Below, piece after piece: positions 45,012-54,240 of a stretch of DNA of 64,000 nt. The position numbers were made by a program, and so were the translations under genes. The notes beneath the pieces are model-generated. The model was not told the origin of the DNA. It saw only the letters and a program-made list of their open reading frames with translations, and made no database searches. The DNA lies in the NCBI RefSeq assembly GCF_900095135.1, contig NZ_LT605205.1, positions 1,984,001 to 2,048,000 of the forward strand, read 5' to 3'. Positions within the stretch are counted from its first letter, which is position 1. Every line of letters starts with the position of its first letter. This DNA is from Proteiniphilum saccharofermentans. Lineage in GTDB: Bacteria > Bacteroidota > Bacteroidia > Bacteroidales > Dysgonomonadaceae.

Positions 45012-46511
45012 ATGAAAAATATCTACTATATAGGGGAAAAAGAACTTACATTGGATGACCTGAAATGGATCATTACCGAGAATATAAAGCTGGAACTGTC
45101 TCCTGAGGCCAAGGAGCGGATACAAAAATGCCGAGATTACCTTGATAAGAAAATGGAAAATCAAACAGGACCGATCTATGGCATCACTACCGGATTTGGT
45201 TCATTGTACAACCGCACGATTTCGAATGACGACCTAAGCACACTTCAGGAAAATCTGGTGAAATCACATGCTTGCAGCGTGGGTGAAGAGGTGCCTCCAT
45301 TGATCGTCAAGCTGATGTTCCTGCTTAAAGCATATGCCCTCTCATTGGGTTATAGCGGAGTGCAGGCGGTGACGGTGCAACGGATGCTTGACCTGTTTAA
45401 CAACGATATCCTACCCATCGTGTACGATAAAGGTTCACTGGGCGCTTCAGGTGACCTCGCACCGCTGGCTAATCTCTTCCTCCCTTTGATCGGTGTAGGT
45501 GATGTTTTTTACAAAGGAAAGAAACAGGATATAGGCGTGGTGCTCGATGAATTCGGATGGAAACCGATCCGGTTGAAGAGTAAAGAAGGACTGGCTCTGT
45601 TGAACGGTACACAGTTTATGTCGGCTCACGGAGTCTATGCCATTATGAAAGCGGAGCGGTTATCCAAACGGGCCGACCTGATCGCTGCCATGTCGCTTGA
45701 TGCATACGACGGCCATATCGAACCGTTTGAAGAGAAACTACAACTTATACGACCTCATCAGGGACAACTGGAAACAGGAAGGAATATACGCAGATTCCTG
45801 GAAGGAAGCGACATCATCTCAGGAGAAAAGAAACATTTGCAAGATCCTTATTCTTTCCGTTGCGTGCCACAGGTGCATGGCGCGACCAAAGATGCTATTA
45901 ATTATGTGAAATCGGTGGTGATGACGGAGGTCAATTCTGTGACCGACAATCCTACCATTTTCCCGGATGATGACGAGATCATTTCAGGTGGTAATTTCCA
46001 TGGACAACCCCTTGCCGTGGCTTTCGATTTCCTGGCCATTGCCCTGGCGGAACTGGGGAATATCTCCGAACGGCGTACTGCCCAGCTTATCCTCGGCAAG
46101 CGGGAACTCCCGGAATTTCTGGTAGCCAATCCCGGTCTTAACTCAGGTTTTATGATCCCTCAATATGTGGCGGCCTCGGTGGTAAGCCAGAATAAGATGT
46201 ATTGTGCTCCGGCAAGTACCGACTCGATCGTTTCGTCCAACGGCCAGGAAGATCATGTGAGCATGGGAGCTACGTCGGCTGTCAAATTGCTTAAAGTAAT
46301 GGATAATCTTGATATCATCCTTTCCATAGAGCTGATGAATGCAGCGCAGGCGATGGAATTCAGGCGTCCCCTTAAATCATCTCCGTTAATTGAAAGGATA
46401 CTGAAATTCTATCGCAAAGAGGTTCCCTTCATCGATGAAGATATTGTGATGTATAAAGAAATACGTAAAACAACTTCATTCCTTAACCGGCTGGAGGTAG
46501 AGGGGCTATAA
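45012..46511 (+). CDS. hutH: Histidine ammonia-lyase HutH
   Basis: A 499-residue enzyme making urocanate and ammonia from histidine. The Ala-Ser-Gly triad that cyclises to the MIO electrophile is A145-S146-G147 in GSLGASGDLAPL. Other family landmarks are YGITTGFGSLYNR, LLNGTQFMSAHGVYA, QDPYSFRCVPQVHGA, TDNPTIF, SGGNFHGQPLA and SSNGQEDHVSMG. It is the last enzyme gene of the cluster although it acts first in the pathway. The 148-bp spacer before it holds a small GTTCT/AGAAC inverted repeat. Confidence 0.97.
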   Translation: MKNIYYIGEKELTLDDLKWIITENIKLELSPEAKERIQKCRDYLDKKMENQTGPIYGITTGFGSLYNRTISNDDLSTLQENLVKSHACSVGEEVPPLIVKLMFLLKAYALSLGYSGVQAVTVQRMLDLFNNDILPIVYDKGSLGASGDLAPLANLFLPLIGVGDVFYKGKKQDIGVVLDEFGWKPIRLKSKEGLALLNGTQFMSAHGVYAIMKAERLSKRADLIAAMSLDAYDGHIEPFEEKLQLIRPHQGQLETGRNIRRFLEGSDIISGEKKHLQDPYSFRCVPQVHGATKDAINYVKSVVMTEVNSVTDNPTIFPDDDEIISGGNFHGQPLAVAFDFLAIALAELGNISERRTAQLILGKRELPEFLVANPGLNSGFMIPQYVAASVVSQNKMYCAPASTDSIVSSNGQEDHVSMGATSAVKLLKVMDNLDIILSIELMNAAQAMEFRRPLKSSPLIERILKFYRKEVPFIDEDIVMYKEIRKTTSFLNRLEVEGL

Positions 46512-46621
46512 AATGAGATTAAATCATCCCTTTATGGTATATTATTTTCGGATTTCGTATCTTTGCAACTTTTAAAAATATAACGAAGAATACTTTAATA
46601 AACTAAACATATATTTAGATC

Positions 46622-48022
46622 GTGGAAAAAATTCATAACACGCTTCGTGATTCGCCTGTGGCCAGATGGACTGCATTGATCCTGCTTGCCCTTACGATGT
46701 TTTTTGCTTATATGTTCATTGATGTGTTGGCACCGTTGAGCACCCAGCTTGAAACTTCTCTTAAATGGTCTCCCGACACGTTTGGGGCAGTCGCCGGGTC
46801 GGAATACTTTTTAAATGTATTCGTGGCGTTTCTAATCTTTGCAGGAATTATTCTGGACCGGATCGGGGTAAGGCGGTCAGCAATCCTCTCGGGAATACTT
46901 ATGGTGATAGGTGCTTCCATAAAACTGTATGGTATCAGTGATCACTTCAATGCCGGAGGATTCGGATATGATTTCTTTAATTCATTCTGGACCGGTTTCC
47001 CTGCTTCAGCAAAAGTGGCGTGTATGGGTTTTGCTATTTTCGGCTGTGGAGTTGAAATGGCCGGAATCACGGTTTCGAAAGGAATTGTCAAATGGTTTGC
47101 CGGAAAGGAATTGGCCCTGGCAATGGGGTTGGAAATGGCTATTGCCCGATTAGGTGTATTTTCCGTATTCCGTCTGTCGCCTTATTTAGCCGAACAAGGG
47201 GGCATAACTCTTTCGGTTGGAGTAGGTACGTTGTTGCTATTGATAGGATTGCTGTCGTTTTCCGTTTATTTCTTCTTCGATAAAAAACTCGATTCCCAGA
47301 CGGATAGCCTTAGAACCGCTTCAGATCCGGAAGAAGAATTTAAGGTAAGCGATTTGAAAGCTATCTTTACCTCCAAGACATTTATGGTGGTAGCCGGATT
47401 ATGTGTTCTCTTTTATTCAGCCATTTTCCCGTTCCAGAAATTTGCTACGGGTATGCTGGAGAGCCGGTTGGGTATGACGACCGTGGAAGCTGGAAATTTA
47501 TTTTCCTATTTTCCCATCGGAGCGATGATTCTAACTCCTTTCCTGGGTTGGTTTATCGACCATAAAGGTAAAGCTGCAACAATGCTGTTCGCCGGTTCAT
47601 TGCTGGTAATTATCTGCCATCTGATTTTTGCCATAACTCCGGTAGAGAATTTTACGTTTGCTGTAGCTTTGGGGGCTATTATTCTGTTGGGTATTTCATT
47701 CTCCCTGGTACCGGCCGCTTTGTGGCCTTCAGTACCCAAACTGGTAGATAACAAAGTATTGGGATCGGCTTACTCCATCATTTTCTGGATACAGAATATA
47801 GGCTTGATGCTAACGCCAATCCTGATCGGATGGTCGTTAAAAGTATCCAATCCCGGTGTGGCAGAACGAATTCTGGCAGGAGAAGATATAAAATACAACT
47901 ACACGGTTCCGATGCTTATTTTTGCCGCATTTGGAGTGGCCGCATTGGCACTGGCTTTCTATCTCAAAGTGTTGGATAAGAAAAAGGGGTACGGACTGGA
48001 ATCACCAAATATCCGGAAATAG
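46622..48022 (+). CDS. MFS transporter
   Basis: A 466-residue major facilitator with about twelve helices, starting at a GTG (46622). The N-terminal half has VAGSEYFLNVFVAFLIFAGIILDRIGVRRS (in parts), matching the MFS motif A-like loop after helix 2, and the second half repeats it as FLGWFIDHKGKAATM. It resembles nitrate/nitrite or sugar-phosphate type MFS proteins only loosely. Placement after hutH suggests a substrate linked to histidine breakdown, which is inference. A TATCTTTG element at 46558-46565 suggests separate transcription. Confidence 0.85.
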   Translation: MEKIHNTLRDSPVARWTALILLALTMFFAYMFIDVLAPLSTQLETSLKWSPDTFGAVAGSEYFLNVFVAFLIFAGIILDRIGVRRSAILSGILMVIGASIKLYGISDHFNAGGFGYDFFNSFWTGFPASAKVACMGFAIFGCGVEMAGITVSKGIVKWFAGKELALAMGLEMAIARLGVFSVFRLSPYLAEQGGITLSVGVGTLLLLIGLLSFSVYFFFDKKLDSQTDSLRTASDPEEEFKVSDLKAIFTSKTFMVVAGLCVLFYSAIFPFQKFATGMLESRLGMTTVEAGNLFSYFPIGAMILTPFLGWFIDHKGKAATMLFAGSLLVIICHLIFAITPVENFTFAVALGAIILLGISFSLVPAALWPSVPKLVDNKVLGSAYSIIFWIQNIGLMLTPILIGWSLKVSNPGVAERILAGEDIKYNYTVPMLIFAAFGVAALALAFYLKVLDKKKGYGLESPNIRK

Positions 48023-48075
48023 TAGGAAATCTGCGCGAAGTGAAAGGTGAAAAGGGCGAAATAACAATAATAAAT

Positions 48076-48114
48076 TGACCTCCAAAAGTTTTTTGAGCTA
48101 ACTTTTGGGGGTCA
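48076..48114 (+). terminator. Terminator after the MFS gene
   Basis: TGACCTCCAAAAGTT (48076-48090) pairs with AACTTTTGGGGGTCA (48100-48114), with one G-T wobble and a 9-nt loop, followed by TTATTTATG. It also faces the convergent truncated lipoprotein gene. Confidence 0.8.
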
Positions 48115-48190
48115 TTATTTATGTCGAAATATATATTTGTTTTCTGTAAAAGGTGAAAATCCGGCTGTCGGAAATGCTGAATCAGATATA

Positions 48191-48826
48191 TTAGTGGATA
48201 ATACTTGAAGAAGATGCAAGTTTCAATGATTCGGCGTAAAGAGCACCGATATCAGGGTTGGAAGAGTATTGCTCATACACTTTTTTCATCGCTTCTGCGT
48301 AAGCAATATCCAAATGGGATCTGTCGTCCGGCGCTTTTGCCTCGTACCGGGTTGCCAGAGCATTGATCAGGGCAATCTCCATAGGAGTGCAGTTTTTGGA
48401 TAGGGATAGCGCTTTAAGGGTAGCTTCGTAAGCAGGTTGGTAATTATCCTCTGCCATTATTGGGGCGTTATAGTTGGGTCCCAGGACATAGGCATAACCC
48501 CAATAGCCCATGGCGCAGGTGGAATATAAGCGGCTGGCTTCATAAAATGACCTTGCAGCTTCCGCATGGTTGAATGAATACGAGAGCATCATTCCCTGGT
48601 TAAAATAAGCCTGAGCCTCTTCGCTGCTAGTTGATATTTTGAAGTTGATACCTTCTAATCCTTTGAACATCGGCGCTTTTTTGCCTGAGGTGTACCATTC
48701 ATTGTCGGTTGTTTGGGTGCTATGACAACCGGTCATTACGGATGTTTTTTCTTTTACTTCCTCCTTCTTGTTATTACACGAAAGGATAAGTAAAACCGAA
48801 AGCACGAGGAATGGGAATCTGATCAT
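48191..48826 (-). pseudogene. TPR-family lipoprotein gene, probably 3'-truncated
   Basis: A 211-residue open frame with lipobox LLILSC (C17), then SEEAQAYFNQGMMLSYSFNHAEAARSFYEASRLYSTCAMGYWG (in parts), a TPR-like start typical of secreted proteins of about 500-600 residues that carry several TPR units. The frame stops after NPDIGALYAESLKLASSSSIIH, where relatives continue with an ALMxxxPWDxW stretch and further repeats. The end therefore looks cut by a deletion or frameshift. An intact short lipoprotein is the alternative. Confidence 0.6.
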
Positions 48827-49015
48827 GTCAATCAGTTTGGATGATTAATGATATGGAAGAACAGGTATAACGTTAGTCAGCTTGAAGTTCAATCGTTTGT
48901 CGGGAGATAATCCTATCGTTACATCTTTCAGCTTAACAATTGCTTATGGGAAAATGTTTGTGAAAAGAACAGGTTTTAACGTAGTTACAGTCTTCTGTGA
49001 CTGAAAGATTATTGC

Positions 49016-50227
49016 TTAAGGTAATTCAATCCGTAAGGTTACTTTTCTGTTTTTACTCGACCAGTGAGGAGAACCCAGTAGAAGCCTTTTTATTTCACTT
49101 TCCAATGCAGGACACGAATTTTCTTTGATATCAATATGTGCCGGCCTTCCCATGGGATCTATAAAAAAATCAGCTGTAATTATAAGTTTTTGTCCCTCAC
49201 AGATTCCCTTGTCATAGTTCTCGATAAAATAATCCTTGAATTCTTTTTCTCCGAATGTTTCCTTCTCATTTACCGATGAGGTGGACCTGGCAAATAATCT
49301 CTTTTTCGGTACGCCGTATCCTATTACAACCGTTTCGTTGAGTGCCATATCATCAGCTCTCATCATAATATCTCCTGCATTCTCTTTCAATGGAATTTCG
49401 ACGTTCGTCATTCCGACATATGAGGCAATAAGCCTTTCCTGTTTGTCGTTTGGAACAATTAACTGGAAATTGCCCGCTGTATCGGAAATGGTTCCCGTAC
49501 GGGTATCTGAGAGTTGAATTATAACACCCACGAGAGGTTCACCGGTTTCATCTACTATCCGCCCGGAAACGAATAATTTATCCGCCGGAGTGATGGTTGT
49601 AGATATGCCGGATACACGACCAGCCAATGTTTCAGAAATTTCTTTTTGTCGTTCTTCCATAACCGTTTTTTCCCCTATCTGCTGAATTGTTAATGACCGG
49701 ATCTCTTTATCCGGGACATTTTTAATATCGTTTGCAATTTCAGTGTCTTTTGCGATATTTTCCGCGATCAGTTGAATATTATCAGAAGATGCTTCTACCG
49801 GTAAGGAAGGTGAGGATGTTTCTTTTACTTTGGAGGCAGTATCCTGGTTTCTGTTTAGTTCATGATGATCGGCAACCAATATCGTATCTTTCTGTATCAA
49901 AGAAGGAATAATTTCTTCTTCGGTTTGAATAATATCGGATACAACGGTTGATTCCTCTGCCATATAAGGTTTATTCAGCAGGAGAGGAGTGCCGATAAGT
50001 AATACGACTGCTGCCGCTACAGCCCATATCCATATCCGTTTATTGAAACGTTTCTCCGGTGCAGAGAGACGTTTTTCCAAATCGTCAATAGCGGATATAT
50101 GGTTCCCTTCCACCGAATCGTATCCATCGATAGCGTCCTGGAGGAAGGAATCTCCCATGGCTTTGCGTTCCAATTGGTTGGCTTCCTTCCCTCGTCGTTG
50201 TCCCCTTATGTAATCTTTTAGATTCAC
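49016..50227 (-). CDS. Membrane protein: cytoplasmic head, TM helix, carboxypeptidase-regulatory-like domain, TonB C-terminal-like domain
   Basis: A 403-residue protein. Residues 1-64 are cytoplasmic and charged, a transmembrane helix spans about 65-84 (RIWIWAVAAAVVLLIGTPLL), and a long acidic linker follows. Then come a CarboxypepD_reg-like domain (LFVSGRIVDETGEPLVGVII), a TonB-box-like LNETVVIGYGVPKK and, at the C-terminus, a TonB C-like fold (FIDPMGRPAHIDIKE, ending RKVTLRIELP). It is encoded 69 bp downstream of an ECF sigma gene, so it may act as its membrane-bound anti-sigma factor. The function is inferred from layout. Confidence 0.7.
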   Translation of the reverse strand: MNLKDYIRGQRRGKEANQLERKAMGDSFLQDAIDGYDSVEGNHISAIDDLEKRLSAPEKRFNKRIWIWAVAAAVVLLIGTPLLLNKPYMAEESTVVSDIIQTEEEIIPSLIQKDTILVADHHELNRNQDTASKVKETSSPSLPVEASSDNIQLIAENIAKDTEIANDIKNVPDKEIRSLTIQQIGEKTVMEERQKEISETLAGRVSGISTTITPADKLFVSGRIVDETGEPLVGVIIQLSDTRTGTISDTAGNFQLIVPNDKQERLIASYVGMTNVEIPLKENAGDIMMRADDMALNETVVIGYGVPKKRLFARSTSSVNEKETFGEKEFKDYFIENYDKGICEGQKLIITADFFIDPMGRPAHIDIKENSCPALESEIKRLLLGSPHWSSKNRKVTLRIELP

Positions 50228-50296
50228 TCTGTTTATCGTTGCCTCCTTTAGATTTTATTTTCGTATCACAACTATAATTTGTATGCCGATAGAAAA

Positions 50297-50869
50297 CTAT
50301 TCTACTTTTAGAATCCGTATAATGCAGTTCTTCAAATTCCGCTTTCCGTTCTGGATATAACTTTTTACCTTTTCGAGCGTATATCCTGTAATGGAAACGA
50401 TGTCGGCATACGATCTGTTTTCGTAATAAAAATATTCGATACTCTTTCGCTGTTCTTCTCCCAGTTCCTTCATGCAGAACATTAATGCCGACTCTTCTTC
50501 ACTCGACTTCTCTTTATCTAATAGAGTGAAGAAGTCGCCATTTTCCATAACTATATCATCGATATTTACAAAAAATGTTTGTTTTGTTTTCCGTAAACGT
50601 AATAAGCAGTGGTTCCTGGATACACTGTAAAGCCACGTATGAAAATTCTGTATATCATATCGTTTAACCTTTTGTGAAACCTCCTCAAACAGGTCCATCA
50701 CGGCATCCTGCGCCTCGTTCTCATTACCAAGGTATTTCAGGCATAACCCATATATCATCGGGATATAACGACGAAACAACTCACCGAAATAATCTGATTG
50801 CTTTTCCTTTTTACAAAGAGCAAACAGTTCATCGTTTGATAGTGTAGTTATATCTCTTCTGTTTTTCAA
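50297..50869 (-). CDS. ECF RNA polymerase sigma factor
   Basis: A 190-residue ECF sigma factor. Region 2 is FGELFRRYIPMIYGLCLKYLGNENEAQDAVMDLF (in parts) with the WLYSVSRNHCL region 2.4, and region 4 is LGEEQRKSIEYFYYENRSYADIVSITGYTLEKVKSYIQNGKRNLK (in parts) with its HTH. It is upstream of and cotranscribed with the chimeric TonB-like membrane protein, and divergent from the VWA protein gene, which may be its target. Confidence 0.92.
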   Translation of the reverse strand: MKNRRDITTLSNDELFALCKKEKQSDYFGELFRRYIPMIYGLCLKYLGNENEAQDAVMDLFEEVSQKVKRYDIQNFHTWLYSVSRNHCLLRLRKTKQTFFVNIDDIVMENGDFFTLLDKEKSSEEESALMFCMKELGEEQRKSIEYFYYENRSYADIVSITGYTLEKVKSYIQNGKRNLKNCIIRILKVE

Positions 50870-51086
50870 TCCCTTAGCAATTCATTCGTGAGAAAATCCC
50901 ATACAAAATTAAAAAATTATTCATTTGTTTATGGATTCCAAGGCATAATTGTATCTATATATAAAACTAAAAGCTGAAAACTAGAAGTGAAAGATTAAAT
51001 GTGGCGACAGAAAATCTATGTAATGAATTTTTTCAGAATCCGAATAGTAAAAATAATAGTCAATAAATCAGTAAATTAATAAGATT

Positions 51087-52982
51087 ATGAAGACAACAAT
51101 TCAAAAAATCAGTTTGATGTTTCTTGTGATGGTAATGTCATTATCGGTTTCCGCGCAGGAAATAGTAGTGAAGGGTAAAGTATCGGATGGTCAGGATAAA
51201 TCGCCATTGATCGGTGCGACCGTTATGGAAAAAAATACAAACAATAGTGTGATTACTGATGAGAGCGGTGAATTCAGTATTAAAACCCGAAAAGGAAAAA
51301 TACTGCAAGTTCAGTATATCGGGTATAAACCAAAAGAGGTAAAGGTAAAGGGTGAAAGGATGGAAATTTATTTGGAACCGGATTTCGTGGTACTCGAAGA
51401 GGAGATTATCATCGGGTACGGAAAGCCTAATAAATTGAGAAACATAACCGGAGCAGTTACGTCATTATTCCAGGGCAGGGCTTCAGGTGTCCATACGCAG
51501 GGAATGGTTCAATATGACATGGCCGTGCCTCCAATGTATCCTTTCATAGGGAGGGAGTCCAATACTGAAGAGTATGAATCATTAAAGGAAAACCACTTTC
51601 TTCCGGCCTTGAAGCAACCACTTTCCACTTTCTCGCTTGATGTGGATGTTGCGTCTTATGCCAATATCCGCCGTATGATCAACCAGGGACAGATGCCGCC
51701 AAAAGATGCAGTACGTGTGGAGGAGATGATCAACTATTTCAGTTATAATTATCCACAGCCTACGGATGGACATCCGGTGAATATTGTCACAGAAACAACT
51801 ATTTGTCCGTGGAACAAAGATCATCAGTTGCTACGTATCGGTGTAAAAGCAAAGGAAATACCATCCAAAGCTTTACCGGCAACCAATTTTGTTTTCCTGA
51901 TCGATGTGTCGGGCTCGATGTATAGTGCTGATAAATTACCACTCGTGAAATCATCGATGAAGCTGTTGGTGAATAATTTGCGCCCGCAGGACAGGGTTGC
52001 GATCGTTACTTATGCCGGAGCAGCAGGTGAAGTGTTGCCATCGACAAGCGGAGCCGACAAGCAGAAGATCATGGATGCCTTGGAGGGTTTGCAGGCTGGA
52101 GGCTCTACCGCAGGAGGTGCAGGTATTCAACTGGCGTATAAGATTGCCGAGAAGAATTTCGTAAAAGACGGGAATAACCGGGTGATTTTGTGTACCGATG
52201 GAGATTTTAACGTGGGTGTTTCGACTACTGGGGGATTGGAGTCATTGATCGAGTCCAAACGGAAAAGCGGTATTTTCCTGACAGTCCTCGGGTATGGAAT
52301 GGGGAACTATAAAGACAATAAACTGCAGATCTTGGCACAGAAAGGAAACGGAAATCATGCCTACATCGATAATTTGCAGGAAGCCAACAAAGTAGTTGTG
52401 AACGAATTCGGAAGTACAATGTACACTGTGGCAAAAGATGTGAAGATTCAGGTAGAATTCAACCCGGCATTCGTCAATGTTTACCGTCTGATCGGTTACG
52501 AAAGCAGGTTGCTTAATGACGAGGATTTCAATGATGATCTGAAAGATGCAGGTGAACTGGGTCCCGGTCATACTGTGACAGCGCTTTATGAAATTGTTCC
52601 TGTAGGAGTTAAATCGCCTGTGGGTAGTATAGATCCTTTGAAGTACCAATCTTCGGGGAAAGAAACTACCGCACCTGGGTATACGAACAGTAAAGAATTA
52701 TTGACCGTAAAACTTCGCTACAAAAAACCGGACGAAGATGTGAGCCGCAAATTAGAAATTCCGGTATTGGCAAATATGGTGAATAAAAATGCATCGGATG
52801 AATTGAGCTTCATTATGTCGGTCGCCATGTTCGGACAGCTACTGCGTGATTCAGACTTCAAAGGCGATGCATCCTATGCGAAAGTCCTTGAACTTGCCCG
52901 TAAAGGGTTGAATGATGATCCGAACGGCTATCGCCGGGAGTTTATCCGGTTGGTCGAGGCTGTTGAGCAGCTGGCTAAGTAG
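51087..52982 (+). CDS. VWA-domain protein (YfbK-like) with SusC-like N-terminal module
   Basis: A 631-residue exported protein. After a signal peptide (ending SVSAQE) comes a CarboxypepD_reg-like domain (VVKGKVSDGQDKSPLIGATV), a TonB-box-like EEEIIIGYGKPNK and NITGAVTSLFQGRASGV, all as in the start of SusC proteins but without any barrel. Then follow a VWA-associated N-terminal domain (STFSLDVDVASYANIRRM), the VWA domain with MIDAS DVSGSMYS (D273, S275, S277), and a C-terminal DUF3520-like region. It is expected in the periplasm or at the outer membrane, binding a partner through a divalent metal. It is divergent from the ECF sigma operon. Confidence 0.88.
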   Translation: MKTTIQKISLMFLVMVMSLSVSAQEIVVKGKVSDGQDKSPLIGATVMEKNTNNSVITDESGEFSIKTRKGKILQVQYIGYKPKEVKVKGERMEIYLEPDFVVLEEEIIIGYGKPNKLRNITGAVTSLFQGRASGVHTQGMVQYDMAVPPMYPFIGRESNTEEYESLKENHFLPALKQPLSTFSLDVDVASYANIRRMINQGQMPPKDAVRVEEMINYFSYNYPQPTDGHPVNIVTETTICPWNKDHQLLRIGVKAKEIPSKALPATNFVFLIDVSGSMYSADKLPLVKSSMKLLVNNLRPQDRVAIVTYAGAAGEVLPSTSGADKQKIMDALEGLQAGGSTAGGAGIQLAYKIAEKNFVKDGNNRVILCTDGDFNVGVSTTGGLESLIESKRKSGIFLTVLGYGMGNYKDNKLQILAQKGNGNHAYIDNLQEANKVVVNEFGSTMYTVAKDVKIQVEFNPAFVNVYRLIGYESRLLNDEDFNDDLKDAGELGPGHTVTALYEIVPVGVKSPVGSIDPLKYQSSGKETTAPGYTNSKELLTVKLRYKKPDEDVSRKLEIPVLANMVNKNASDELSFIMSVAMFGQLLRDSDFKGDASYAKVLELARKGLNDDPNGYRREFIRLVEAVEQLAK

Positions 52983-53243
52983 AGGAATTTTAAGATATTG
53001 GGAGTCTTGCAAATTCCGTTTTATCCTGACCCCTCATTCCGGAACAAGCTGACCCCTGTTCCGGGATCCTGCCCCCTCTGCAAAACTCCTCGGGACACGC
53101 ATTTTTTATTAAATGAATGCAGGGGTCAACATGCCGGAATGTCCTCAACCTGCCGTTCCGGCATACTGACCCCTCCCGGGCGCTGAAGGTTTTCCACTTT
53201 GAATTGTTTATGGCTACAAGTGTAAACATAAACGATAATCAAA

Positions 53244-53542
53244 ATGGCAGGAACACCTAAAAGCATCAGCATGGTAAAACAGATACTACATTTACATGGC
53301 CTTGGTTACGGGATCAAGACGATCTCCCGTGAGCTTGGGGTATCCAAAAACACGGTCAAGCGCTATTTGCGCCAGGCAGAGTCCAGGGGATTGGCACCGG
53401 AGGCAGTTTCCTCCCACAGCAACGAGGCGCTGGAACATATCTTATTGGAGGATAATACGCGAGGCCGGGATAAGTTGACCCAATTGCGACAACTTTTCCC
53501 CGATATCAGCAGCAAGTTGGAGGAAACAGGTTTCACCCTACG
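53244..53542 (+). pseudogene. istA fragment (IS21-family transposase, N-terminal HTH part)
   Basis: About 100 codons starting MAGTPKSISMVKQILHLHG, with the helix-turn-helix TISRELGVSKNTVKRYLRQA diagnostic of IS21 IstA, up to ISSKLEETGFTLRT. The integrase core is absent; the frame then runs on out of register into istB sequence and stops at 53675. A deletion has joined istA to istB near 53540. Confidence 0.85.
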
Positions 53543-53818
53543 TACGGCATGCAGTCCTCGTTCAGGGCTATCCTGGAGAGTAAAACATCGGGGCAGTTCA
53601 CGATCGACCAGATGCTGGCGACCCTGGTCGAGGCCGAATGGGAAGAACAGGAGAACCGGAAAACGGACCGGCTGATAAAAAATGCGGGGTTCCGCTACCC
53701 GGCATCCCTTGAAGAAATAGACTACTCGCATCCGCGTAACCTGGACAGGAACCAAGTGCTCCGGCTGGTGGACTGCAATTACCTCGAGCGGGCGGAGAAC
53801 GTCCTGGTGACAGGTGCA
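53543..53818 (+). pseudogene. istB fragment (IS21-family helper ATPase)
   Basis: The frame containing YGMQSSFRAILESKTSG, then TLVEAEWEEQENRKTDRLIK, FRYPASLEEIDYSHPRNLDR and ENVLVTG matches the N-terminal third of IstB. It breaks at LVTG, just before the Walker A loop; the following residues are unrelated. The first residues of IstB are also missing because of the fusion to istA. Non-functional. Confidence 0.85.
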
Positions 53819-53863
53819 CAAAGGGCGGCTGAGCTCCCTGGTTGGTGTTGCCATAAACTGTTT

Positions 53864-54232
53864 TTACAACAAAGATCGGCAAACAAAATAGATGGATAAA
53901 TACGCCCATGACAGACGGGATACGGTATAGGTGTCTTTTGATGTTTTCTTAACCGTATAGGTTTTGTCATTGGCTGCTCCGCTTCGGTCAGGATTGAAAG
54001 TTACTTTTATGAAACCTTTGCCTTGTTGGGCTTTGGTCAAGAAAATATTTTCGGTTTCATCATAGCTCAATGTTTCGGTGGATGATTGAAAGAAGTCCTT
54101 CAAGGCATAATAAAAGGAACTTTTACCGCTTCCGTTTTCCCCATAGATGAAAAGGTTTTTGCCTTCTACCTTAAATTCATTCAAGCCGTAGAATGCCTTA
54201 TAATCTTTTATTTCGACTTTCTTAATTTTCAT
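53864..54232 (-). pseudogene. 5' fragment of an AAA ATPase gene (SMC/RecF-like, AAA_15/AAA_23 type)
   Basis: The frame starts MKIKKVEIKDYKAFYGLNEF and has Walker A IYGENGSGKSSFYYAL at about residues 29-44, the typical beginning of RecF/SMC-like ATPases found in defence systems (often with a TOPRIM nuclease tail). After about residue 100 (DTYTV) the sequence changes and stops at 53864, next to the IS21 remains. The signature motif, Walker B and any effector domain are lost. It follows the AlbA_2 gene by 8 bp and was the last gene of the island operon. Confidence 0.85.
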
Positions 54233-54240
54233 CCCTAAAG

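Larger units (their letters stand above)
53020..53830 (+). mobile_element. Decayed IS21-family element
   Basis: Copies of TGACCCCT occur at 53027, 53050 and 53167, with TGCCCCCT at 53070 and an inverted AGGGGTCA at 53121, several followed by TTCCGG. Such multiple terminal binding repeats are typical of IS21 ends. They are followed by the start of istA and then part of istB in another frame. The right end is missing: similarity stops at istB's nucleotide-binding loop, and what follows to about 53930 is of unclear origin. Boundaries are approximate. Confidence 0.8.
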
